This document shows, piece by piece, positions 23,147 to 36,845 of a DNA stretch of 64,000 bases. The stretch is taken from NCBI GenBank assembly GCA_026874595.1, contig CM049306.1:105911142-105975141 (forward strand). Reading direction: 5' to 3'. Source of the DNA: Sipunculus nudus (taxonomy: Eukaryota > Annelida > Sipuncula > Golfingiida > Sipunculidae). A program made the position numbers and the translations under genes. Positions within the stretch are counted from its first letter, which is position 1, and every line of letters starts with the position of its first letter. Under the pieces are notes generated by a model. That model was given only the letters and a program-made list of their open reading frames with translations, did not search any database and was not told the DNA's origin.

Positions 23147-26100
23147 TATACAGTCAGTTTAAAGCATTCAGGGAGGACAAACAATGAGACAATATGGTGA
23201 GATAGAGTGATTACAACTGTGTCTGTCAGGTCTGTGTTCACTCCCTCTTTTAGGGTCTAAATCTGTCCTTCTGTAACGTTGTGACAAGGTGGCATGACAG
23301 TGTTTTCCTGGTGTAACATGTATTAAGCTTCTTTTAACACATTTTTGTAACTGATCACCAAATATTTTACCATTCAAATTAGTGTATAAGTGCAAACAAA
23401 CCCTTAACTCATTCATTGATAAGAAAAATCACATTTGTTTTTGCCATGAAGCCATTAATAAACAGGAGAAACAACTTTTGAAATTAGGAATTAAAAAAAC
23501 ATAAATTACCAGTATCGATACCAGTCAAGATAAATGATATCTAATACATAAAAATATGATATTTTCTTCAGGCCAAAACTGAGGTATCAGGAATCATGCA
23601 GATAATCATCTGAATCTAAAACAGAAGGGAGAAAAGTCACCTTCAAGGTAAATATGATTATGAAATCTCATTAGCATCCAGACAAATATTTCACAAGTTC
23701 TTGCTCTCACCACATCCAGTTCTATACAAATCTGTACACCATTCTGAGTTATCCTGCTGGCAACAACAAAATAATAAACACTGATGAAAACATAGAATAC
23801 TCAGGGTAATAAATCATAAATGCTTGAAATAAAGCTAGGTTTATACACTTATAGTCACCCACACAGGACCTTATTACCACATCTGAACCCGTCCTATAGC
23901 ATTTCCATCCACTAAGGGTTTAATTTACATCCTATAGAGACAAAGGCGGGGTCAGTCACATCACTCCTCCAGGAACAATAATTCAACAACAGTTTCATAT
24001 TGGTGAGATTGTCCTGTGTCTACAGTGCTGGTTCCACCTTATGACCTGTCAGCTTTATGATGAGTAGTGGGAACTACACCACACGGCAGTTATTGCCTGA
24101 GCAGGAAGTCTTAAACTACAGCCCACAGAGTCAACCATACTTTCTGGTCAGCCCGTTATTATAGTTTGTCCTTCTTGTATTCAGTGCACCATTCCATCAC
24201 TGCCTTTACCATGAACCTCTGCCACTCCCCTCCTTGCTGCTTTAAATTTTATAACATTGAAACCATTACTCATGTTCTTGTTGGACTATGTTATATGTAT
24301 GTTTTCATATTTTATAAATCTAATTTAGAGCAGTTTCCATGAAACCTAAAAATTAATTCACTGACAAGTGATGCTATATTCTATTTAATTAATTCTGGCG
24401 CATCCCAAACTTCCTTTATATTTCAAATAAAAAAGTCACACTTGACTTAGAAAATGTAACAAATTGTGATTCTAAGGGAATGAAATAACTAATTACTGTT
24501 CATAAAGCATTCAAAGGTTACTGCAGCAGCCTGTTCATATTGACGAGAAAATGACAGCACTGCACAATGCCCCTGTAGTGAATGACAACAAAAGATGTAT
24601 AAATTCTGAGTAAATGTGACAGCTGATTGGAAGCAGCGAGATTAGAAGCAAATTTTTTTTAACATTTATTTATTTAGTTTATCTTTTATTTAGGTTGATA
24701 ATGATGGTCATGTTTATTACTTACATTTAAGTATTATTGTGTTCCTTGATCAGAACCTGGCTCATTGTATGACTAAATATAATTATTTTTATCAACATAA
24801 TAATATCATAACAAAAACCTGCATCAGATGAAGCCAACTTCCAACCTTGCAGTTAAAATCTTGCAACAAATATTTTTTTTATCTTTTCCAGCTATGTTCT
24901 TGAAACTCATGAACAAGGCAAGTTGTATCTGGATGCCTGGATGATATATTCTGACATATGTCATCTTTTCTGGGCAATCATGATACAAATCATCCAGGAG
25001 CAATTCCATCCTGACATGCATCACTTTTTCAGTTTACTTGAACGAATAAATAAGGTGGTACCAATGCCCTCTTGTTTTCGTTCTGGTATTTTTATTACAA
25101 ATAATCCTGGATGTGTCATGACTCTAAAGAAATTTGTCCCATTTATTAACACTTGAAAATAAAAGAAAACAAAAGAAAAATATTTATCTTACTCCAGATA
25201 CATAATGTTGGGTATGTGTCTATGGTGTACTGTTCTGCCATATTTGTATAGTTAGCTCTCACTGATACAATATTCTGTTTAATATACTGTATATGAAAGC
25301 AACTTACACCTGCTACAGTGAATGACCTTTCTTATAAGATGTGTAAGTCTAGATTTGATCATTAGAATGTCATGTGATAGCTGGAGTTGCCAATACCCCT
25401 GACATTTTCATATTAAAACATTAATTATTAATGTGTCAGTTTAAAGGCACTATCAAACCTGTGTTTCCAGATTAACCAATGGAGATGCTTTTAGATCTAT
25501 AACTAAGGCAGATAGGGGATCTGTCTGACCTGCCTCTCCACCTCTCACACACAAGTTCCAAATAGCTTTTTCCCTTTGGAAATTGTTCCCATGATTGTCA
25601 CTTGCTGCTGTCTTCTTCAGTGTGCATGATTTTTTTTTTATTGGAACCACTTAAAAATTAACTTTACAATATGGATAGGTTAAAATAAACATCACATTAT
25701 ACACTCCAGAGTTGAGTCCTCAAATCTCCAGCTAGTCTTGGTGAAGACAACTCTCAAGATTGTTTTATTCTTATTATGTTTCTGAAAACTGCCTCTTCCT
25801 TTACAGAAGTTATTATGTATTTTTCAAACTTCCACTAAATAGGTGAAAAAAGCGTTGTCGTGTCTTTTCACTTTCAAAGTTATTTGAAAGTATGCATGTC
25901 AGATTTCGATGTATCCTACTTTTAGTTTCACCATTCAGTGCAATATTGGTTTCTGCAATATTTGATATGACTGCACTGTTTTGCGCTGATGTGTGTCTTG
26001 TTTGTTTTATAATGCATTTTACTTTTTTCCTGTTGAGCCAAAGCAGGTTTCTCATCAGATTCCTTTTTTGCCAGAAAATCAATTATTATTTAACTATTAT

Positions 26101-26435
26101 AGGTACATTCTGAATATCTTAGCAACAGTTTACCCAGGTATCTCCCATGATGACAGCCAAGGACCAGTCTTCAGTTACCTTAATTATCAAATGTTTTTGA
26201 TGGCTTTTCTCAAACTTTCTTGGATACTGCATGACTTTGTCTAACCTCAAGATCAGTCAGTAAAATCAGTATTGAGCTAAAAAGTGTCTTGAGGTATATA
26301 CTGATTTCAACTGATTGATGGCTACAGTTACCTGAAGTCAGATGACAGATGATCTAGTAAGTGTAACACCTGGCACTTTCTGCTAATGTGGGGAAACCTG
26401 TAGATCACTTGATCTGGAGCAGTAAAGTCACTTAC
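23147..26435. other. Intronic sequence with no recognised gene
   Basis: Unique-looking AT-rich DNA between the HINE and the 88-nt exon. Frames of 60-90 codons on both strands overlap each other and show no family motif. Confidence 0.6.
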
Positions 26436-26523
26436 TGTGAACTTATCTACGGCAGTAAAGTCTTCGTCCAGGAATACTCGAGCCTTGTCAAACACCTGCA
26501 TCTCCTCACTCGCCAGCAGGTTC
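26436..26523 (-). CDS. INPP5A: INPP5A exon (88 nt), internal
   Basis: On the minus strand TTTGATTTTGTAG precedes the exon and GTAAGTGAC follows it, a near-consensus donor. The first G completes a Lys codon begun by AA of the previous exon; the exon then reads NLLASEEMQVFDKARVFLDE followed by DFTAVDKFT and ends at phase 0. The ARV-LDE-F block matches the segment in type I inositol 5-phosphatases that directly precedes ALG. CpG (CTCGAG, CTCGCC) and codon use stand out from the surrounding intron, as expected of coding sequence. Confidence 0.9.
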
Positions 26524-29500
26524 CTACAAAATCAAATTTATATTTATAATAAAGTAAATATAAAATACCACAAAGAACACCCACAGGGATCTCCTGTTCA
26601 GCTGAGGAGACAAGGTCACGGGATGTTAATGCTTCTCGATGAAAAGAAAACTTGATGGCCTTGAAGTGGCCGAGCTGACAGAGTTAGGGTTTAATCAGAC
26701 ATCACTGGAGCCCGTCTGACACATTGCCTGTTTATTGAGACCACTATGAACAGTCCTGAAACTAACTTACTGAATATGGTAGGAAACATGTCACTTATGA
26801 CGGGACTCTCTCACACCCATTGAAAAATATCTTTTTACTTCTTTTAACCCTAGAAGGAACGGGCAATGGTAAACTGACTATACACTGGGCCTTAGGGAAA
26901 AGGATTGAACTTAAACAGCTGAGAGTGTGGCAACTTTTGTCAAATAATTTCTAGACATCTAGATGTCTACTGACAGATGTCTAGATGTCCATCAACACAA
27001 GAGGAAAGTATGGTTACTGATGGCTCAGAAATCTAACATAAATCATCAATTTAATCAGTGATTACAGCAACTAAGATCAATATAAAAATATTCATACACT
27101 GGGAGAGGTAACTGACCATTTCTTTAATTGTTCTTATTCTGTATCACTTATTCGGCATCCACTTTAAGAGTATATCTAGATATTTCAGGGCAATTAAAAT
27201 GCAGCCAGACCAAGTAGTCTTTTGACTGGCTTCACCAAGACATGGAGAAGTCTTTAAATGTCTAACTGTAGCCACTTTACTTCACGGTATGGTTATTTAG
27301 ATGCTGTTTACAGTCTTTTACTGATAATCTCATGATGATAACTCATATAAACATTTTTGAGATAATCAGCCATAGTCATATTGACAACTGACTGCTGAAC
27401 CCAGATGGCTGATCAATTATAATATCACTCTCGATAACACTACTGACCAACATCATCATTTTGACAGATTTAATGATCCAAAGCCTACTACATCGTTCAC
27501 AAATTATTAGCTTATGATACAAAGACCGTAAGCACTGCCATTTGATTATCTTTGGTCAATATTTCACCAATACCCAATACGCCAACAAAATATTCCTCTT
27601 TTGTTCAAATTTAAATGCTCTGGTTTATAATGTACATATCCATAATCACAATAAATCTCTTCAATCATTAGTTTGTACAGACTAGAACTTTTTACTAACA
27701 CTGCTTTGTAACAGCCACAGCAAAGTGAGTGTATTTTATGCTGATTTACCCCTGCACTAATTAATGCAGTTAGGATTCACTAATTTGTAAGGAAGTATTC
27801 TCCTGTCTAGGTCCACTTTTGCTTGCCACTAGATTAGTTGAAATTAGTAGTTCTCCGCACTGCTCTGTAACTCCATACAAGTACATGACAGTGTAAGTCT
27901 GTGCTGCTCAGCTGTCCTGTACTCCAAGCATGCCACTATTTGTGCCCCTGCATATTGTTCTACTTTTCTACAAACATCAAAATGGGCCTTCAGGAGACAA
28001 ATCCTGAATCGACTGGAAACACAGATTTGTGGCCATAATGGGCACATTAATGAATTTGATGCAATAATAATAATAAATAATTATCACTTTCTTTCATAGT
28101 TAGTCTTACATGTAACAAGGTGTTATTAAGTTATTACAAGGGTTTGGATCTGTACTGATGTCTCTTGCATCCAAGATGTTATTAAATTGGTGCTGTAGTG
28201 TAACCAGGACAACCATAAAATATATTCTATGGATGGTTAAACAGATTCCACCATTTTGGCATATTTACTACACAGCAAATAATGAAAGAATCCTGGAGAA
28301 ACCCACTAGAATGACTTACAATGGCCCAGAGACTTCTATGACCCGTGCCGCAAATTTCAGTTGATCACATGACACATATTGAAAGGGATTAACTGAATGG
28401 AAGGAAGGTTACTGCATATAAAACTAATCAAGAATACCCCAATCCTCAAAGCAGAAGTGTAACTAGAAATTTCTGGCATCAGTGGTTCCTGTAGCATCCA
28501 CAGACCTTGGTGAGACTTTAAATACGCCAGCTTTTCCCTCTTTCTTATATGTACTGACATGCTAAGCAGGTGGCCTTTAAATCAGGACTAAATCAAATCT
28601 TATTCTGTGGATAGATGTATCCAAGATATTGGTGCAGCAAATTAGGAAAAACATTTTGGAAGACATTCCAGAGAAAACTGATATTTTGTTTTAAATGACG
28701 CTTTAACTGGACAAAAACAAGGCCAAGGTCACTCTCCAAGCCTTCATCCTCTGACCAATAGCTATAACTAGACCAAGGTAGTCAAGTTGCAGCACTTGTG
28801 GGAAAAATTTTGTTTTTTAGTGGGATCTGATGAAGGAATGAGGAATCCCCCCCCCCCCTGTTCATTTTTGCATGGATCTGTAATATAAGTACTTTTTCTC
28901 TCAGGACTGTATTTAAATATATGGTTTCTCTTGGTTGCCTTAAAAGTCCTGCACTATTTGTGTTAATGATCTTATGGACATGTGTATATAAAGATCTCCA
29001 ATTTAAGGAGCCTGAACAAAACACAGAATATTATATCTCAATTTAGAAAGAGCATCTGTAAAGCAGAAGTAAAATTAACATTATTGCAATCCTTGCTGAA
29101 ATATAATTTACACAAATGCTCTCAAAAATATACATGCTAATGACAAATATATGTTTAAGTTTAAGGTTCAGATTAATACAAAGTTCACTGACAGAATTAT
29201 CTTATTATATTAGAAATAGGAAAAAGACTGAGCAATTAAGCTACATTAGGACCAACTGGCAACTGAACCTTATAGCAAATCAAATCTTCCAAAGCAATAC
29301 ATAGCAATACTGAAGGTCCATGAAATTATCAACACAGAACCATGCTGAAAAACTAGACACGAGTTAGAAATCACCTTATTACATTAATCCAGGCAGACCT
29401 GTATTCCTTCATTAACATCATCATGATAATTAGTCCAGACCAAGATTTCCACTTATTAATACTCTTTTCAGCTTGATTAAATTTTAGTTGCCATGGTAAC

Positions 29501-29844
29501 CTGTACACCCAGCTTCATCATGTGTAATAAGTCTGATGCTCCTCTGTCTATGAGGGGTCTTTAAGGATCTGTTGATTACACCTCACACCAAGAATGACAA
29601 AAAGGCAGCTACGACTGGCCAACAAATCCTACTCAACAGTGGTTATTATACCCAGGCTGACTGGAACAGACTAACATATATATACCATGGGTGATAGCTT
29701 AGGTGGCAGTTTTCTTTTGCAGGGATTTCTGTAATTAATTATCATTCCTGACATGATATATATTGGTACTGTATGAAATATTTCTTGGTATGTCATGGCC
29801 AGTGTATAATTAGGATTTTATTCATGAAAGTGAGAGTTAATATA
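26524..29844. other. Intronic sequence with no recognised gene
   Basis: First part, in genomic order, of the 20.0-kb intron between the 88- and 101-nt exons. It includes the TCTAGA palindromes at 26952-26985 and a fragment at 28340-28400 shared with 18600-18660. A C-run occurs at 28849-28859. Confidence 0.6.
26952..26985. repeat. AGACATCTAGATGTCT palindrome, duplicated
   Basis: AGACATCTAGATGTCT is a perfect 16-bp palindrome and is followed 9 bp later by AGATGTCTAGATGTCC, a related copy. A different but related TCTAGA palindrome cluster lies at 57571-57628. Confidence 0.8.
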
Positions 29845-31164
29845 CAGTGAAACCTGAACCAAGCGACCACTGCCGCCAGCGACCGTCTGTGACTTACGAC
29901 CGCAAAATGAATGCACCGAGCTTAATCACTCTTTAACGCCCCTGTGTTGAGCGACCGTTTGTTGTACGCGACCACCGACCCCTCAGATGTGGCCGGTCGC
30001 TGGTCTTTACCTCTGTTAAGCGACCGCCTGGTGTAGCGGTAGTGGCACCTGGCGTCCTAAGTTAAGACAAAACGACCGTGCCATTGACTGTCTCTTGAAT
30101 GTGCAGGTGGCAATGGTGACCTACTTTCCCCGCGGTGAATTGGACATTAATTCACAATACCCCTCCGGGTGTCAATGGCCCACTGCCCGCGTGGTTTAAT
30201 CTTTCTCCAAAAATGAAAGTTCCGCGAATATTGCGAGGGAACATGTAAAACGACGCAATTCTTTAATTCTGATGCCTGTGTACCATTATATTTTTTTAGC
30301 ACAGCCTATCTTTGAACATATCGTATTTGTTTAACGATTGTCTTAAACATCTTTACGGTAAAGGATCACGTGCTCTAAGGGAAACCCCTCATTAATATTC
30401 ATCGAATAGAACTCCCGTTATATTTCTGACACCGCGGTCGAATTCACTGCGTTGCGGTCGTTGACCTGAGTTCATAACTAGTCTTAGCGATGTGTAAATA
30501 ACATTTGCACATATTTAATTAAAAAAAAGAGTGAGTCATGAAAGTTTGTTTGTCATAACGTTAGCGATCAACTGTCATTGCTTATCTCACACAATTTGAC
30601 TTGACACAAGTCAGTTCGTGACGTAGTCCGCCACGTACGGACTCCATTTTATCTGTGATGGTTTACTATATATGTCAGCGCTGCAAGACTGCAGCAATTC
30701 GTGACGACGACAAACTGACGACCTGCTTCGATAACATTAATAGAATGTTCATCAATAAGACAATAGGACTCAATGCTAACTACCATAGTACCAATAAAGA
30801 GAGACTGTTTGATAACGTGAGCAGTCACCTGTAATCAAATGATCGATCCCTTCATACCTGCTTTGAAGTTTATTGAGATTTTAATGGGGTCTGCTTCTAA
30901 TTACGGTGAGCACAAGTTAGTGATCAACAAAGTGACTCAGTGTGTACTCATGGTACATCATTAATTAGCTGTTTGCGTTTGTGCAATAAAACAAACAGGC
31001 TATTCAAAGCTTTTGATAAAGGCTTGTTTTATAAAGTTATAAAAGGACCAGCTTTCTTTGATAATTATTAATAAGATTCCCTTGTTAAGCAGAGCAAAAT
31101 TGATTGTTTTAAGTAAATATTGTTGTTAAATTGTAAATATTGTTGTGAATATCTTGTATCTATA

Positions 31165-31224
<60 letters not shown>

Positions 31225-31394
31225 AGTTTGTATTTTTATAATAAATAAATAAATGTTTACGTAGACATATATGCCTTGATATTCTTTGTTCGATTCATTC
31301 TGAGACTTGGACCGCCTGAGACTTAAGACCACCTGTGACTTAAGACCGCTTTTGGTGTGGCACATCAGGTGGTCTTAACTCTCAGGTTTTACTG
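29845..31394. mobile_element. Non-autonomous pogo/Tigger-like (Tc1/mariner superfamily) element
   Basis: The element is bounded by TA on both sides (29843-29844 and 31395-31396). The left end is CAGTGAAACCTGAACC..GCGACCAC and the right end, reverse-complemented, CAGTAAAACCTGAGAG..AAGACCAC. Terminal CAGT(G/A)AAACCTG with a TA duplication fits the pogo/Tigger branch of Tc1/mariner. Both ends carry further repeats of the CGACCAC/AGACCGC type. At 1,550 bp it has no transposase frame, so it can move only with enzyme supplied by another copy. The left half is CpG-rich against a CpG-poor intron, which suggests a young or differently methylated insertion. Confidence 0.72.
31173..31222. repeat. (AT)n microsatellite
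   Basis: About 25 uninterrupted AT dinucleotides, near the right end of the pogo/Tigger-like element. Confidence 0.98.
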
Positions 31395-31839
31395 TATCAA
31401 CAATATTTACATCAGAACATGCAGTTAGACAGAGGTTTCATGCTGAGCTACCAGTATATCTGTCTGCTCTCATGTCTGACTGTACACCTATCTTTCCCTT
31501 GGTTTTTATACACAATATCTCAAAACCCCAGTTAACAGTTCGGACAGGTTTGACAACTCGCAGGAATAAATATGTTTTGATGCCATGCACACAACATGTA
31601 TTTGTTAGTAAGGTAAAAATGGTATGGGTGGTACAGAACCTGATCAGGACAGAAACTACAACTATAAATCTATCTCCCTAATAAAGTGGCTCTGTTTTCA
31701 CCCATGTCATTCTGTCTGCTTGTTTGTCTGTTTGCTTTTTTGTTTGTCCATTTGCATGTGTACAGGGTATCAATATCATGGTTCAAATGCAATGAAAATA
31801 TGTGAAAATGTTTTCCTTAACGCAATGATAAGTTAGATT

Positions 31840-32082
31840 TATAGGTACACGTTTTGATACATGGTATTTTTTTGTCTTTTTGTACATGTATCTTTATACC
31901 AGTAAGGAACTGTCTCTGATGGTGACACCTGGTGGAAGAATTTTGTATCATAAGATATCAGATTTACAGGTACATGTTTTGATGCATGGTATTTTTTTCT
32001 TTTTGTAGATGTATCTGTATCCAAGTAAGTAACTGCCTCTGATGGTGACACCTGGTGGAAGAATTTTGTATCATAAGATATT
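31840..32082 (+). repeat. Two 123-bp tandem copies
   Basis: GGTGACACCTGGTGGAAGAA occurs at 31921 and 32044 and the upstream block GTTTTGATACATGGTATTTT / GTTTTGATGCATGGTATTTT has the same spacing. The copies are about 123 bp long with small indels. Confidence 0.9.
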
Positions 32083-32893
32083 CCAGTCTTATCACAAGAT
32101 CATAAACTGAAGAGAGGACCCAGAGAAAATTGAAGGTATGCACCATCTGATAAATCCACCCAGTTAGTGCTTTGTCAGACACAGGTCACATAGGTCCCTT
32201 TACTGTACCAGTCTTGAGTTTTATTCAGATCTGGCCTCTGTGAGTTGAACATTTGTAAGACACCCACTGAACCAGCTGCAAGTCCTTGTTTGATCCTGCT
32301 TAACAAATCCAACTGAATACAATTATATATCAAAAGTTGTAGTGACCATCCAAAACTTTAAAGTGTGCTTGTTGACTAGTATCACTGTATGTCATATATA
32401 AAGGTTCATCAGAATACTTCTTTCATCACTTGTGTGTCTTAATTCAATTGAAAATCCTGGTGGAGAGAAGTAATGAGCACAATTTTGTTGGGCTCTGTCC
32501 CCCAGACACATATGCATGTATGCACATAAATATTTGAAAGGAATTTGTGGATTATATTTGTGGATTACATCTTACTCTCAAGGATTATCAACATTCTAGT
32601 TTGTTCTGTAATAATAATTATCTTTGGGTCTTTGAATACAAAATATGTGTATGAATAAAATGTGTTCTTATGTGTCTTTGTATGGTTAGGTCACACAAGA
32701 AACTAATTTTCATATGAATCCTACTCCTACTTTACATGGATGATTCTTTTTTCGTGAATGAGCACCTGGTCCATGTTTTCAATGTTACATTATATTTTTG
32801 TGGTCTTAAAAGTAAGGACTTTTGATGTCCAATTTTAGCCTCAAATGCCTGTAACCTACATCTTTATCCATGATAATGTGACAATAATATAAA

Positions 32894-33127
32894 CTTATTT
32901 ATTTTACATTGATAGTACAAAGAGTTATTATATTACTAATCGCGGCACTCTCCATGGCACAGATGGTGGCATTTTGTAGTAATCTTGGAAGAAACCGGAG
33001 AACCCAGAGAAAACCACCTTCCTTGGATGGGCAACTACAACACGCTCTCATAGCCATGCCAGGGATCAAACCCAGCTTGCAAGCGGAGAGTGTCAAGCGT
33101 TTTACCCCTCAACTGCCAAGGCCCCTA
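32894..33127 (-). mobile_element. tRNA-derived SINE
   Basis: On the minus strand the element starts TAGGGGCCTTGGCAG and contains an A-box-like TGGCAGTTGAGGGG (33117-33104) and a B-box-like GGTTTGATCCC (33072-33062), the two internal RNA polymerase III promoter blocks of a tRNA head. A body with GGTTTTCTCTGGGTTCTCC, similar to a central domain found in many invertebrate SINEs, follows, and the 3' end is AAATAAATAAG. At about 234 bp it is a normal SINE length. It lies in the same orientation as INPP5A. The overlapping frame of about 70 codons is not a gene. Confidence 0.72.
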
Positions 33128-34508
33128 TAATGACACTTATTTTCTACCTGGAATGTCAATTACACATGCAGATGTGATAAAATAATAAAATAACTATCAC
33201 TGACCATCAACATGAGTGTAGGCTAAAGCATGACCAAACATCTACAGATAAGTTAAAGGTCAACAGGGCCGAGATAACCTTGTAACATGAGGAGTTACCT
33301 TTATATCAATCAGTTAAAAGATTCATATATCACTGGTTTAGATACATAATCACACTGAACGTCGGAAGCTCACTTCAAGTCTAGACTTTGGAAGTCAGTA
33401 ATTCAACTGTATGATAATGTTAGGAAAGTAAAAGCACTTTGTCACTGTCAATCATTGACATATGATTCTGTAATACTGTACAGTTAAAACACAACTTCAT
33501 CTTGTATCAAAATGTCTTGTACTGAAATGTACTGTAATGTACTGCACTGTGTTGTATTACTGCCTCAACCAGGATGCTTTGTGTTCATCCCCATTCATGT
33601 GGTGTGGATCCAGTACATGATCCAGATTCAAGAATGTCATCACCAAATTTTCACAAATTTAAAGTGTGCATGTGGGAATATGAATGTGGGAATATGGGGC
33701 AAATAAGTGAATGCAAACAAGATCTGGGGAGCATCCAACAATATGGACCCACAACATGGCAGAGGCTTGCATTCCTTAAAAAGCATATTTCTAGCATAGT
33801 AATATGTATTTTAAGACACTGACACAGACACTTAGTCCAACTTGTACATTTTTATCCTTGTGCCATCCTTTCAGTATCATCCATTCATTATTTAATTTCA
33901 AATAAAAATTTCCAAGGCTTAATAAATTAATAATAAGACTGCACGTAAATGCTGTGGGTGATTGATACTATTACACCATGATCATGTTCCACTCCCTGCT
34001 ACAGGCTCATGGGTCACACAATGAATGGTCTGTCAGGGGTGATGCATCTGTAGACTGGTAATTATCCCTTTTATATGTAGACTGGTAATTTCTTCTCTTT
34101 TACCTCGGACTGCCAGACAAACCTGTCACATGATCTTTCCAATAAATCACTGATAACATGTGACACGTCAGTGTGACTCTGGACCATTACATGACCTATT
34201 CAATATGAGCTGTCTCATGCAGCAGGCAAATGACACTTGTAAATGACAAAGTATAACTAAGTGTCACAGTTCATGATAATCACCATGTAAGTAGATTCTT
34301 TAATCAATATTTGACAGGAAGTATGAGATTGTTTCCCTAATTAATTTCTGTCACTAAATATTGCTGATGAAGTATGATGCTGGAAACCACACACATCTGT
34401 TTAAGAATATTCTCCACTAAAAGCATTAACCATGAGATATTATTCAAAGGGCATTATTAGAACTTTAGTTAAGCATAAATCTGTCTATCATATCCCTGTG
34501 TATTTTAT
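33128..34508. other. Intronic sequence, no recognised gene
   Basis: Apart from dispersed repeat copy A, this stretch shows no element ends, no array and no exon. A short duplication of GTAGACTGGTAATT is at about 34051 and 34077. Confidence 0.55.
33600..33790 (+). repeat. Dispersed repeat, copy A
   Basis: GTGGATCCAGTACATGATCC, AGATTCAAGAA, GGGAGCATCCAACAATA and GCTTGCATTCCTTAAAA occur in the same order at 51205-51392, with about the same spacing. Family unknown; no terminal structure was made out. Confidence 0.75.
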
Positions 34509-36732
34509 AACAAGTGACCCATGGGTCATGATGCTCAGCTGACTGGGAAGAGATTTGCCAAAGGAAATTTTATCATCTGAATGGTAGTATATACCCATTC
34601 AACTGAAGCATCAAACAGATTAACCGACAGGCCAAGATTATGACTGTATTTATATATCTCAAAAATAGAGAAAAAATGCATAAACTTAAAAAAAAAAATA
34701 CAGGTGGTTCCACCAGTCTGCAGAAACTAATAAACACTTAATGGTCAATATCAATGCAAAGAGTCATGGTGAACTCTGCATTAGTTGATCAGATACTTCA
34801 GCTTTTGTATCAAATTTTCCATGATTCTGAGGGATACTTCGGAGTCCTATAGCTTGAAGGGTATGGGGTAACAGAGACCTAATTTCAGGTTTCCACAGAC
34901 ACTTTTCATGGGCCTCCTTGCATGACAAGAATGAAGATTCTAAGTCCTGTTGTTACAATTTGTGCCACGTTAACAGATGACAGCATCCTTAAAGGTCTCA
35001 AAAATAGAGAAAAAAATTCGTAAAAAAAACCTTAACAAATACAGGTGGTGCCACCAGTCTGCAGAAACTGATGAAACACTAAATAATCAATATCCATGCA
35101 AAGAATCATGGTGATCTCTGCATTAGTTGTTCAGAAACTTCAGCTTTTGTATCAAATTGTCCATTATTCTGAGGGATACTTCGGAGTCCTATAGCTTGAA
35201 GCATATGAATAACAGAGACCTAATTTCAGGTTTCCACAGACACTTTTCATGGGCCTCCTTGCATGACAAGAATGAAGATTCTAAGTCCTGTTGTTACAAT
35301 TTGTGCCACGTTAACAGATGACAGCATCCTTAAAGGTCTCAAAAATAGAGAAAAAAATTTGTAAAAAAACCTTAACAAATACAGGTGGTGCCACAAGTCT
35401 GCAGAAACTGATGAAACACTCAATAATCAATATCCATGCAAAGAATCATGGTGATCTCTGTATTAGTTGTTCAGAAACTTCAGCTTTTGTATCAAATTGT
35501 CCATTATTCTGAGGGATACTTCAGAGTCCTATAGCTTGAAGGATATGGGTAACAGAGACCTAATTTCAGGTTTCCATGTTGACTTTCCATGGGTCTCCCT
35601 GTGTATCAAGAATGAAGGTTCTAAGTCCAGTCGTTATGATTTGTACCCTGTTGACAGATAACTACATCCTTTAAGCCTTTAAACTCCAATACCGCCTTGG
35701 CGGGCGCACCGTTTGTCACAGGCCTAGAATTCAAAGGCGCCCGCCAGGGCGCGCTAAAGCCCATTTTACATACCCGTATTTGGGGCAAGTTTTGGGGGTG
35801 AAATATCTATTGTCATCTATCATATTTGTACTTAAATGAAAGAGCAGAACGTCAAGAGTTGTTCTAACATGTGACCAAGATCCAAACTGGCGCGGACGCC
35901 GACTTGTTGGAAAAAAAATAAAAATGATTGACTTTCACTCACGTGGCCTTGTTACGTGGGCCCTGGTAACATGTCGCCTGCGAGAGTAAAATCAGACACT
36001 TTCGCTAAATTCATCAGAAATCGGTAAATCACTAAATGTTGGCTATTAATTCCAGTGAGAAAACCAAGTGCAATGTGTTTACAGAGTTAACTTCCGTTAA
36101 ATATTTCCAAGATCATATATTATCCCTTTTTTTATTGGTTTAACTTGTGACCAATGATCGCCGTCCGACTGACTGACGCGTTTGACAGAAACCACGCACG
36201 TGATCTGAGTGACCTCCTAATTGTGTCATGTAATGGCACTGGAAAACTATGTTTTACCGATATCATATAATGAGTATTTATTTTAAATATTAACATATTT
36301 TCATAAATAAAAATCGAAGATACTGTCATATATCATGTCGTATATATATGTGATGTCTGATTGTTTACTAGTGATCATTTCTGTGCCAAACATTCTATGT
36401 ACAATCGTTATCGGGCACAATCGGCCGTGCACAAGAACTGTCAATCATTCTAAGAGACTTTATGAATTGAAAATAAAATTGATACCGTCTTAACTTAGAA
36501 AGAGCCCGATAATTTATGGATATAGTTAATTTTCCAGTGTAAAATATAATGATAATATACTTCATGAAATATTGATGTAATTATTATACGACGTACGTGG
36601 AACTGCACGCTTACACCCAGATCCTTGAATATGTAAGACAAGACAGTAAGTGACTTATACGCTTGAACAAATATGTATTAATATGGTTTCAACACATACT
36701 GAACAGATTTTACAAATTTGTATATGTGTAGT

Positions 36733-36845
36733 ACTTTCTGTATATGTATAGGCTACATGTGTACGTGCACGTGTGCGCGCTTTTGTGTGTGCATGTGTGT
36801 GTGTATATAGACCTATATATATATACACATGTATATAGTATGTGC
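36733..36845. repeat. TG/TA-rich low-complexity tract
   Basis: Mixed GTGTGT, GTGCGCGC and ATATAT stretches. Frames opened on both strands give low-complexity peptides and are not genes. Confidence 0.85.

Noticed and set aside
31126-31365. Minus-strand frame with an IYIYIY tract
   Set aside because: It is the (AT)n microsatellite inside the pogo/Tigger-like element.
32894-33127. Considered as a functional tRNA gene
   Set aside because: The A- and B-box-like blocks are imperfect, the cloverleaf does not close, and a SINE body and tail follow.
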